Of a stretch of DNA of 16,711 nucleotides, positions 7,198 to 13,156 are shown in pieces. The notes below the pieces were generated by a model. That model was not told the DNA's origin and made no database searches. It saw only the letters and a program-made list of their open reading frames with translations. The DNA is from JAQIBY01 sp046546095 (lineage in GTDB: Bacteria; Bacteroidota; Bacteroidia; Bacteroidales; ML635J-15), in the NCBI GenBank assembly GCA_046546095.1, contig JBKGYK010000070.1, positions 1-16,711 of the forward strand, given 5' to 3'. The translations under genes and the position numbers were made by a program. Position 1 is the stretch's first letter. Every line of letters starts with the position of its first letter.

Positions 7198-7659
7198 TCA
7201 GGCAATGAATTCCTGATAAATAATCAGAAGTACCAAAAGTAGCGTAACGACCGCTGCCGTGAGCAAAATGACCTTTTTGTTGTATGGCATGCCCTGTTTT
7301 GGACTTGATTTTGCCATTTTTTGCAGTTTCTTCCAGGCTTTATCTGTATCTGCCGGTGCTTTATGATCTGCCGAAAAGACATTTGCCGGTTCTGTGTTGC
7401 TGTTGCTGTTTACGCGGCTTTTCAGGGAGGTCAGAAGGTAAGCGGGCAAAGCATCTTTTAGCAATATTTTACGGCGTTTTGTCCACATGTGCAAAAAGAG
7501 TGCAATGATTTCTTCTTCTGCCTGTTTTGGGTCTGTTCCTTTAATGACAAGGAATTGAAAAAGCCCGGCATAGTATTTACGGAACATTTGTTCAAGGCAA
7601 TGGAGTTTTCCTTTTTTTAACCCTCTGATAAGGTATTTGTCAGGCTCGTTTTTGTTCAT
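7198..7659 (-). CDS. ECF sigma-70 region 2-like protein with C-terminal membrane anchor and no region 4
   Basis: Protein of 153 residues. Residues about 7-82 read like region 2 of FecI-type extracytoplasmic-function sigma factors: an N-terminal helix with MFRKYYAGLFQFL (25-37), acidic EEEIIALFLHMWTKRR (48-63) in the place of the usual EDIVQEVFLKLW segment, and LPAYLLTSLKSR (71-82). A normal ECF factor would then have a linker and a region 4 helix-turn-helix for -35 recognition. Instead there is a polar stretch, DTDKAWKKLQKMA (104-116), and one strong transmembrane helix (about 130-148) ending four residues before the stop. The DTDKAWKKLQ-to-membrane segment resembles the start of FecR-type anti-sigma proteins. 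It could be a membrane-held regulator that binds RNA polymerase or another sigma, or a decayed sigma gene. It follows the FemAB gene by 62 bases without a visible promoter, so it is probably co-transcribed with it. Confidence 0.65.
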   Translation of the reverse strand: MNKNEPDKYLIRGLKKGKLHCLEQMFRKYYAGLFQFLVIKGTDPKQAEEEIIALFLHMWTKRRKILLKDALPAYLLTSLKSRVNSNSNTEPANVFSADHKAPADTDKAWKKLQKMAKSSPKQGMPYNKKVILLTAAVVTLLLVLLIIYQEFIA

Positions 7660-7721
7660 AGTTTACAGGTTATGAAATTAATGAAAAAGCCGGACAAGTC
7701 CATGTAAATTGAGGTTTCATT

Positions 7722-8831
7722 TTAGCGATGGTATCCCATGGCATGCATTTCCACACTGCGCAGATGTTGATAGATTTTTTCATCAAGCGGATAATCCCAG
7801 CAGCCACGTCGTAGAATTTGTTTTCCGCCAAAACCTTTTTTAAAACGGTACAGGCCGTACATGGGATGTGCCGGATTTGCAGTGGGAGAGATGCCAAACA
7901 TGTCGTAATAAGTACAACCGGCCGTTTTTGCTTTTTTGATAGCCGCCCATTGCAGAGCGTATGCGGGCATTAGATTGCGCTTGTGTGTGGAAGATGCTCC
8001 GTACAGGTAAGTAGCCTGTCTGCCGGATAGTCCCAGCCACATGGCGGCCAGTGCTTTTTTGTCATGCTCAGCAATGAGCATGATGCTTCCCGTGTTTTCA
8101 TGGCTGTGTTCGTTTGCCTTTAGCATGCCCTCAAAAAAATCTGTCCCATGGTGATAAAAATTGTTCCGTTCTGCGGTTTCCCGGTACAAACGGTACCACG
8201 TGTTGAGATCTGCCTTGCCTGCAGTTCGCACCTGAACGCCGCGGCGACCGGCCAGGCGGATGTTGTATCGAGTTTTGGGTTTCATCTGAGCCAGCAATTC
8301 TTCTTCGCTCAGGTTCAGGTCAAGGCAAAGGGTGCTGGATGGAAGACTGTCTGTTGGGGCTTTGAAAAGATTCCAGTCATCTGTGGAGATATTCATTCTG
8401 AATTCCCGTGTATGTTCTGAAGGTAATCCAAGCCATTCGCCCTGGTCATTGTACCTGTTGTCATCGTGGAGCCAAGGTGATTCCCACTGCAGGTCGAAGC
8501 GGATCAAGCCGCAATTCCCGGGCAGATAGTGCATAAGTTCATGGGATAATTTCTCAAGAAACTGACCTGAATTTTCATCACCTGGATCAATTTCCGGGCC
8601 GTAGGGTATGTATGCCATGGCAGGTCCGGATTCACTGCCGGACATGGCTTTTCGTATGATAACCAACAAATCATCCTGTACCTGAGGGTTTTCTTTTGTT
8701 TCCATTGTTATTCTGTATGCCCGGGGCTCATATCCCTGGGATTTCTTCATTTCTGCCCACCAGCGTGTCTGCTGAAGAATTCCCAGGTTTTTTAAACTGC
8801 CGGCATCTTTTGCTTCTACCTCTACTTGCAT
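7722..8831 (-). CDS. FemAB-family (GNAT-fold) aminoacyltransferase-like protein
   Basis: Protein of 369 residues from ATG 8831, resembling the FemA/FemB/FemX family whose characterised members add amino acids from aminoacyl-tRNA to the peptidoglycan precursor side chain. Visible family motifs are MKPKTRYNIRLAGRRGV (183-199), the linker into the second GNAT-like domain, YLYGASS (275-281), YYDMFGISP (308-316) and GLYRFKKGFGG (326-336). There is no signal peptide or membrane segment, so it acts in the cytoplasm at the inner face of the membrane. Bacteroidota carry many divergent members, and some may act on other polymers, so a cross-bridge role is not proven. The frame extends upstream to a TTG at 8882, but MQVEVEAKD at 8831 is the more plausible start. 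It lies 124 bases downstream of the DivIC-like gene on the same strand and upstream of the sigma-like gene. Confidence 0.87.
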   Translation of the reverse strand: MQVEVEAKDAGSLKNLGILQQTRWWAEMKKSQGYEPRAYRITMETKENPQVQDDLLVIIRKAMSGSESGPAMAYIPYGPEIDPGDENSGQFLEKLSHELMHYLPGNCGLIRFDLQWESPWLHDDNRYNDQGEWLGLPSEHTREFRMNISTDDWNLFKAPTDSLPSSTLCLDLNLSEEELLAQMKPKTRYNIRLAGRRGVQVRTAGKADLNTWYRLYRETAERNNFYHHGTDFFEGMLKANEHSHENTGSIMLIAEHDKKALAAMWLGLSGRQATYLYGASSTHKRNLMPAYALQWAAIKKAKTAGCTYYDMFGISPTANPAHPMYGLYRFKKGFGGKQILRRGCWDYPLDEKIYQHLRSVEMHAMGYHR

Positions 8832-8955
8832 GGTTTGAAATTTTGCGCAAAACTGTAAAAATACCTGTACAATGCAAAGCAATTAAGGGTGAGTTTTGTC
8901 AGTTTTGGAAAATGTAAGTCCGGAATTTGCAGGTGATTAGCTGTGTAATGGGAGT

Positions 8956-9267
8956 TTATTCTTTATCCATAATGATAAAAACATCTTCGTTGGGTGCTTT
9001 CATTAGATGCTGCTCGCGTGCAAATTTTTCCAGCATTTCAGTGCTGGAGTCCAGTTGTTGCATCTGTTTTCGGTATTTTCGGATTTCTTCCTGGAAAAAA
9101 TTTCTTTCCTCCTGGAGTTCCCGTAATTTATTGACATCCTGTATACGGTTAACAAGATTGTAACTGTCGAAGATACCTACCCACAAAACAAATACCAGCA
9201 GGCTAAGGATATATTTGTTCCTTACCACCGGTTTAATGAATTTCCATATGCGTTGCAGGTGTTCCAT
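8956..9267 (-). CDS. Septum formation initiator (DivIC/FtsB-like) cell-division protein
   Basis: Small single-pass membrane protein of 103 residues. Residues about 1-16 are basic and cytoplasmic, 17-33 form one transmembrane helix (KYILSLLVFVLWVGIFD), and 37-78 form a heptad-like coiled coil outside the membrane. The C-terminal EKFAREQHLMKAPNEDVF (80-97) matches the conserved end of the family (E..ARE...MK...ED). DivIC/FtsB proteins pair with FtsL and FtsQ/DivIB in the divisome and help switch on septal wall synthesis. The FemAB-type gene downstream may be in the same transcript, joining two wall-related functions. A near-consensus promoter ends eight bases before the ATG. Confidence 0.9.
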   Translation of the reverse strand: MEHLQRIWKFIKPVVRNKYILSLLVFVLWVGIFDSYNLVNRIQDVNKLRELQEERNFFQEEIRKYRKQMQQLDSSTEMLEKFAREQHLMKAPNEDVFIIMDKE

Positions 9268-9275
9268 TGCTGATG

Positions 9276-9307
9276 TAAAGATAACACGAGAAATGACAAT
9301 TCTCCAA
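9276..9307 (-). promoter_or_regulatory. Probable promoter for the DivIC-like gene
   Basis: On the minus strand TATCTTTA (9283 down to 9276) matches seven of eight positions of the conserved bases and spacing of TAnnTTTG, differing only at the last base. A TTG (9307-9305) lies 21 bases upstream. Transcription would start within a few bases of the ATG at 9267. Confidence 0.45.
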
Positions 9308-9430
9308 AAGAAATATCAACTGTTGTTTGTTAATTAAATTTGCCTTCTTCATAAATGTTGAGCGGGCAGGGTTAAGCCAATGTTGTACCTGAAATGCTAC
9401 TGTTGTTTATTTGTTTGGATTATTCCCCGG

Positions 9431-9438
9431 TATTTTTG
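9431..9438 (+). promoter_or_regulatory. Probable -7 box for the HEPN-like gene
   Basis: TATTTTTG is an exact TAnnTTTG match. The nearest TTTG (9410-9413) is 17 bases upstream, shorter than ideal. A transcript from here would carry a leader of about 60 bases before ATG 9507. It lies inside the longer frame that opens at TTG 9411, which argues against that longer start. Confidence 0.45.
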
Positions 9439-9506
9439 GAGAGAGACTTGTGAAACATTCAAAAAAATATCTGCATATTTGGATCGCATTTGTGTCGTAT
9501 ATTTAT

Positions 9507-9968
9507 ATGGAAGCAGAAAAATTCATTCGGGAAGTTATGCTTGCTGAAATCAGGGCACTGTTAAAACACGGCCATGAGCGGGTTGCATTTGTAATGATGG
9601 GTCAATCCATAGAGGTGCTGGGTGCATTTTTGGATGATAAGCCGATGAAAGCCAGACAGCAATCGAAAAAGCGATTCCGAAATGCCCTGTATTATTTGTT
9701 TCCCGGTAAATACAGCAGCCTGAATCGCGGAGACCGGTTGTATAATGAGTTCCGATCTTCGCTTACACATATGCTTGTTCCTTCAGCGCGCTTGAAACTT
9801 ACCTCCGGTGATAAGCGCGGGCATTTAACTGAAAAAGAGGGGAAACTGATTCTGCATGCCGGTAGCATGGCTGATGATATTGAAAGGGCAGGGGAGGCAA
9901 TAATAAAACGCCTGAACTCCGGAGAGCTCAGGCGCAAGAGAATTGATTTTGATTGGCAAGAGGATTAA
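9507..9968 (+). CDS. Small all-helical protein with an HEPN-like R-x4-H motif, function unknown
   Basis: Protein of 153 residues from ATG 9507 (MEAEKFIREV). I do not recognise a named family. It is predicted mostly alpha-helical, Lys/Arg-rich and cytoplasmic, with no signal peptide. The segment LYNEFRSSLTHML contains Arg83-x4-His88. An R-x4-6-H motif following a helix of the type 'Y..FR..L.H' is the hallmark of HEPN domains, many of which are RNases in toxin-antitoxin and defence systems; others only bind nucleotides or partners. No nucleotidyltransferase or antitoxin gene lies next to it, so a classical HEPN-MNT pair is not supported. The frame extends upstream to a TTG at 9411, but a promoter box lies within that extension. 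Its stop is five bases from the stop of the convergent universal-stress gene. Confidence 0.7.
   Translation: MEAEKFIREVMLAEIRALLKHGHERVAFVMMGQSIEVLGAFLDDKPMKARQQSKKRFRNALYYLFPGKYSSLNRGDRLYNEFRSSLTHMLVPSARLKLTSGDKRGHLTEKEGKLILHAGSMADDIERAGEAIIKRLNSGELRRKRIDFDWQED
9909..9934. promoter_or_regulatory. Stable hairpin inside the 3' end of the HEPN-like gene
   Basis: CGCCTGA (9909-9915) and TCAGGCG (9928-9934) pair perfectly over 7 bp, enclosing a CTCCGGAG self-complementary core. The hairpin ends 32 bases before the stop codon. No T tract follows on either strand, so it is not a standard rho-independent terminator, but it might protect mRNA 3' ends where two genes converge with no spacer. Confidence 0.4.
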
Positions 9969-9973
9969 CGCAA

Positions 9974-10774
9974 CTATGCAATGCCACCAAATTTTTCCAG
10001 ATCAATTCTCGGATTTACACATAAAATCGGCGTTTTTTTATATTCTTCAAGACTTTGTTTATCCTTGATTTTCTTAATGTATTCTTTATAACTTGTTGAC
10101 ATCAGGGTAAGCGAATCCACATCCAGCTCTCTGGCATGCTTGAATATTTCATCCGCATAATTTTTGTCGATGTTTGATCTCACAACTTCATAATCAATCA
10201 ACTCCCTGTCCAGAATTTTTTCTGCAAATTTCAGGTTTCTTTTTACAAGTCCGTTTTTGACGTCGGATTTGAAGACCGGATACAGCAGGATAACTTTCAG
10301 GTCAAAATGGCGGCTCAGGCTTTTTACCCAGTTTAGGTTTGCCCTTGTTTTTTGATTGGAATCAAGCGGGACAAGTATTTTATTAAACAGGGGTTTGTCG
10401 CTGGGCTCCTGCACGAGTAAAAACGCAATTTTTACGAATTTACTGATAACTTTCATGGCTTTCTTGAATGTTTTCTTACCGTGTGTGCCCATGACTGCAA
10501 GGTATGCATTGAATTCCTGTGCAGTATTATAGATGGTTTTGAAAAGAGAGCCTTTTCTTATGATGGCTTCAAGCCTGACATCGGGATGGTCTTTTAAAAA
10601 ATCTTCCACCACTTTATCCAGTTCTTTTTGCTTTTCATCTTTCTCGGAATCACGCTTAACAACATGAATCACAATAATGGGCTTGTCAATTTTGACTGCT
10701 ATTTCGTAAGCTTTTTCCAATGCCCTGTTAGCCGGGGCAGAAAAATCGAAAGGTACAATTATACTTTTCTCCAT
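9974..10774 (-). CDS. Two-domain universal stress protein (UspA family)
   Basis: Cytoplasmic protein of 266 residues with two tandem Usp domains. Domain 1 (about 1-122) begins SIIVPFDFSAPANRALEKA and has IIVIHVVK and LAVMGTHGKK. Domain 2 (about 130-255) begins FNKILVPLDSN and has VILLYPVF and DSLTLMST. The ATP-binding signature of UspA/MJ0577 types is G-x2-G-x9-G-(S/T). Here GTHG (96-99) is present, but the third Gly position is Val109, and domain 2 has no such motif, so tight ATP binding is doubtful. Proteins of this kind are usually induced by starvation or redox stress. It lies downstream of recJ on the same strand, separated by 189 bases that contain a possible promoter and a perfect palindrome, suggesting its own control. 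Confidence 0.9.
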   Translation of the reverse strand: MEKSIIVPFDFSAPANRALEKAYEIAVKIDKPIIVIHVVKRDSEKDEKQKELDKVVEDFLKDHPDVRLEAIIRKGSLFKTIYNTAQEFNAYLAVMGTHGKKTFKKAMKVISKFVKIAFLLVQEPSDKPLFNKILVPLDSNQKTRANLNWVKSLSRHFDLKVILLYPVFKSDVKNGLVKRNLKFAEKILDRELIDYEVVRSNIDKNYADEIFKHARELDVDSLTLMSTSYKEYIKKIKDKQSLEEYKKTPILCVNPRIDLEKFGGIA

Positions 10775-10809
10775 ATCTGTTTATATTTTAATTCATATAT
10801 TTATAAACG

Positions 10810-10827
10810 CCTTTTGAGGTCAAAAGG
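10810..10827. promoter_or_regulatory. Perfect 8+2+8 palindrome in the leader of the universal stress gene (operator or leader hairpin)
   Basis: CCTTTTGA (10810-10817) is followed by GG and its exact reverse complement TCAAAAGG (10820-10827). It lies 36 bases upstream of the ATG at 10774 and downstream of the possible promoter box at 10872-10879. A dimeric regulator site is plausible; a two-base loop makes an RNA hairpin less likely unless it opens. Confidence 0.5.
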
Positions 10828-10871
10828 TTGCCTGTATAATTGAATTATTTCATAAATTATAGAAATATCAT

Positions 10872-10879
10872 CAAAAATA
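10872..10879 (-). promoter_or_regulatory. Possible -7 box for the universal stress gene
   Basis: On the minus strand TATTTTTG is an exact TAnnTTTG match. No TTG occurs at the expected distance upstream, so use of this box may need an activator, or the match may be chance. The predicted leader is about 90 bases and contains the palindrome at 10810-10827. Confidence 0.35.
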
Positions 10880-10963
10880 TTCCTGACCTGCATTCAGGTG
10901 ATGTGATGAAAGGTGTAAATGTGTGTAGTCAGGATGTTCATATGTATAATTTCATCCTTTTGC

Positions 10964-12703
10964 TTAATTGTTTTCGTGATTGATATCCGTAGCAGGTTTG
11001 ATATCTTTTATCATCATTTGAAGACTTTTTTTGTTCATGAAAACATTTTCTTCTATTGTATAACAGATATCAAAGGGTTTGAAATCTTTGATGGCATCAT
11101 AATACTTTCCAAAGCCGAAGCCTATGGCATCTATTGAGAGATTATCGCCCAGGTGCTGAATGACCTTAAGTTTAAGATGTTCCTTGTTTTTTCCTACCTG
11201 CCGTGCACTGCCATTGTCATACACATGCCGTGAAATAAAAACCGGTTTCATATTGTCCGGTCCAAAGGGGGCAAATTGTTTAAGGATGCGGAAAAAGCGG
11301 GGAGTGATGTGTTTGACTTCTATTTCCAGGTCAGCGTCTATGCTTGGAATCAACTGTTGTGGTGTGATATTTTTCTCAACAAAAGCTTCAAAACATTGCT
11401 TAAAAGCTTCTATGTTTTCTGGCTTCAGAGTCATTCCGGCAGCGTACATGTGTCCTCCAAAATCCTCAAGCAGGTGGCTGCAGCTTTCAATGGCTTCATA
11501 TAAATTGAATCCCGGCACTGATCTGGCCGAGCCGCTGAGAAATCCGTTGGATTGTGTCAGAACCACTGTTGGTCTGAAATGATGCTCAATCAGGCGGCTG
11601 GCAACAATGCCAATAACCCCCTTGTGCCAGTTTCTGGCATGTACTACCGTTGTCTTTTTGTCCTTTCCTTCAATGTTTTCTGCAATTTGTTCCAGGGCCT
11701 GATCTGTAATTTCGTGATCTTTGGTTTTACGTTCATCATTGATGACATTGATCTGGTTTCCAATTTCTTCAGCGAGTTTTTCATCCTTTGATACCAAAAG
11801 TTCCACTGCTGTTTTGCCGGATTCCATTCTGCCAGCGGCATTGATCCTGGGGCCCAGTTTGAAAACAATGTCGCTGATGACAATTTCCTTGTCATTGAGT
11901 CCGCCGAGTTCAATGATTTTTTTCAGACCTACCTGAGGACTGTGGTTGAGAACCTTCAATCCATAGTATGCCAGAATACGATTTTCACCTGTAATTGGAA
12001 CAATATCGGAGCCAATGCTTACCACAACGAGATCAAGCAATTGGTATAAGTCTCTTTTCGGCATGTTTTTGCTGTCCGCAAATGCCTGTAGCAATTTGAA
12101 TCCCACACCACAACCAGACAGATGCTTGTAGGGGTAATTGCAATCTCTGCGCTTGGGATCCAGTACTGCTACTGCTTCAGGAATCTCAGCCCCTGGGGTA
12201 TGATGATCACAAATGATCAGATCTACACCATGCTCTGATGCAAACTTCGCTTTGTCAATGGCTTTGATGCCGCAATCAAGAGCTATAATCAGATCAACTT
12301 TATTATCTACAGCAAATTTCAGACCCTCAAATGATATCCCATAACCTTCGTTATAGCGGTCGGGCACATAATAATCAATGTTTTTATTCAGCTTGCTCAG
12401 ATAATTATAAACAAGAGATACTGAAGTGGTTCCGTCAACATCATAATCACCATATACAAGAATTTTCTCTTTATTGCCAATGGCTTTGATCAGGCGTGCT
12501 ACGGCTTTATCCATATCTTTCATCAGGAATGGGTCGTGCAAATCATCCAGACTGGGTCGGAAAAACCCTTTTGCCTGTTCGAAATTTTTGATATTCCGTT
12601 GAATCAGTAAGCTCGCCAGATGATAATCCAGATTAAGAGATGTTGCCAGCTTGCTGACTTCGTCCCCGGTGACTTTCGCTTTCAGTATCCACTTTCTTTC
12701 CAT
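10964..12703 (-). CDS. recJ: Single-stranded-DNA-specific exonuclease RecJ
   Basis: 5'-3' single-strand exonuclease of 579 residues acting in recombination repair, mismatch repair and base excision repair in the cytoplasm. The DHH phosphoesterase core is intact: YGDYDVDGTT (84-93, metal-binding aspartates), ALDCGI (about 141-146) and CDHHTP (165-170). The DHHA1 domain has NWHKGVIGIVASR (about 358-370), GSARS (391-395) and the GGH motif (416-418). The C-terminal region (about 445-579) fits the OB-fold that binds ssDNA, with FAPFGPDNMKPVF at its start. The length equals that of E. coli RecJ (577). ATG 12703 is chosen over the frame opening at 12733, since MERKWILK matches the family start and the promoter box lies just upstream. 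It is divergent from rpsA. Confidence 0.96.
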   Translation of the reverse strand: MERKWILKAKVTGDEVSKLATSLNLDYHLASLLIQRNIKNFEQAKGFFRPSLDDLHDPFLMKDMDKAVARLIKAIGNKEKILVYGDYDVDGTTSVSLVYNYLSKLNKNIDYYVPDRYNEGYGISFEGLKFAVDNKVDLIIALDCGIKAIDKAKFASEHGVDLIICDHHTPGAEIPEAVAVLDPKRRDCNYPYKHLSGCGVGFKLLQAFADSKNMPKRDLYQLLDLVVVSIGSDIVPITGENRILAYYGLKVLNHSPQVGLKKIIELGGLNDKEIVISDIVFKLGPRINAAGRMESGKTAVELLVSKDEKLAEEIGNQINVINDERKTKDHEITDQALEQIAENIEGKDKKTTVVHARNWHKGVIGIVASRLIEHHFRPTVVLTQSNGFLSGSARSVPGFNLYEAIESCSHLLEDFGGHMYAAGMTLKPENIEAFKQCFEAFVEKNITPQQLIPSIDADLEIEVKHITPRFFRILKQFAPFGPDNMKPVFISRHVYDNGSARQVGKNKEHLKLKVIQHLGDNLSIDAIGFGFGKYYDAIKDFKPFDICYTIEENVFMNKKSLQMMIKDIKPATDINHENN

Positions 12704-12730
12704 ATTGACCCATCTTTTTGCGAGAAGATA

Positions 12731-12738
12731 CAAATTTA
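12731..12738 (-). promoter_or_regulatory. Promoter -7 box for recJ
   Basis: On the minus strand TAAATTTG is an exact TAnnTTTG match, placing the transcription start near 12725 and giving a leader of roughly 22 bases before ATG 12703. At the ideal -33 distance (19 bases) the sequence is TCG, one base off TTG. Confidence 0.5.
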
Positions 12739-12818
12739 CTGATTATATTTTTTTTATCGAAATATTCAGCCATGTTTGTTTTTTCTAAGATTCCTTCTTA
12801 ATGTAAGGGCTTTCCTTC

Positions 12819-12989
12819 ATGATAATTACAGAAATTTATTTTTCCTTGTCAAAAAAAAGCAGAAGCAGTACTCAGGTAAATTTTGGTATGATGGAGTATC
12901 CTGAAGCATATTCCCTGCTATCGGATGGAAAATTTTATGTGCAGGATTATCCTGGAGATTTCCTGTTTGAAATATGTCATCAAAACTGA
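12819..12989 (+). CDS. Possible small ORF of 56 residues between recJ and rpsA
   Basis: An ATG-started frame of 56 codons runs through the centre of the divergent recJ-rpsA spacer, beginning MIITEIYFSL and ending LFEICHQN. Two internal ATGs at 12888-12893 are alternative starts. It shows no signal peptide, membrane helix or known motif. A CATGTTTG (12771-12778), one base from the promoter consensus, lies 40 bases upstream. In AT-rich DNA a frame this long is not rare by chance, so it is listed only as a candidate. The rest of the spacer (12739-12818 and 12990-13069) shows nothing further. Confidence 0.2.
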   Translation: MIITEIYFSLSKKSRSSTQVNFGMMEYPEAYSLLSDGKFYVQDYPGDFLFEICHQN

Positions 12990-13069
12990 TTTTTGTCTGA
13001 CAATACAGTATGCCAAAGGTTTCAGGATCAGGAAAAGCATTTTGAAGGCATATTTTTTTCTCTATCCCC

Positions 13070-13099
13070 TTGTTAATTAGTGAAAAAAGCCTACTTTTG
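13070..13099 (+). promoter_or_regulatory. Consensus promoter for rpsA
   Basis: TTG (13070-13072), then 19 bases, then TACTTTTG (13092-13099): both boxes and the spacing match the Bacteroidota vegetative promoter. Transcription from about 13105 gives a leader of about 50 bases, A/T-rich and without a Shine-Dalgarno sequence. Confidence 0.75.
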
Positions 13100-13156
13100 C
13101 GGCTCAGTGAATTGATACATAATGTCTAACTCAGTAATTTTAAAGAAATTAATTAC

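Noticed and set aside
7119..7205. Longer ansA start at 7205
   Set aside because: The extension spans the ansA promoter and overlaps the end of the sigma-like gene; the family N-terminus begins at 7118.
7682..7697. Small GGAC/GTCC inverted repeat followed by a T run on the minus strand, between the FemAB and sigma-like genes
   Set aside because: The loop would be only two bases and the stem four; too weak to call a terminator.
9411..9506. Longer start (TTG 9411) for the HEPN-like protein
   Set aside because: A TAnnTTTG box lies inside the extension and the start codon is non-ATG; ATG 9507 gives a coherent helical protein.
10886..10899. ACCTG-CATT-CAGGT hairpin downstream of recJ as a terminator
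   Set aside because: Five base pairs and no immediate T tract on the minus strand; insufficient evidence.
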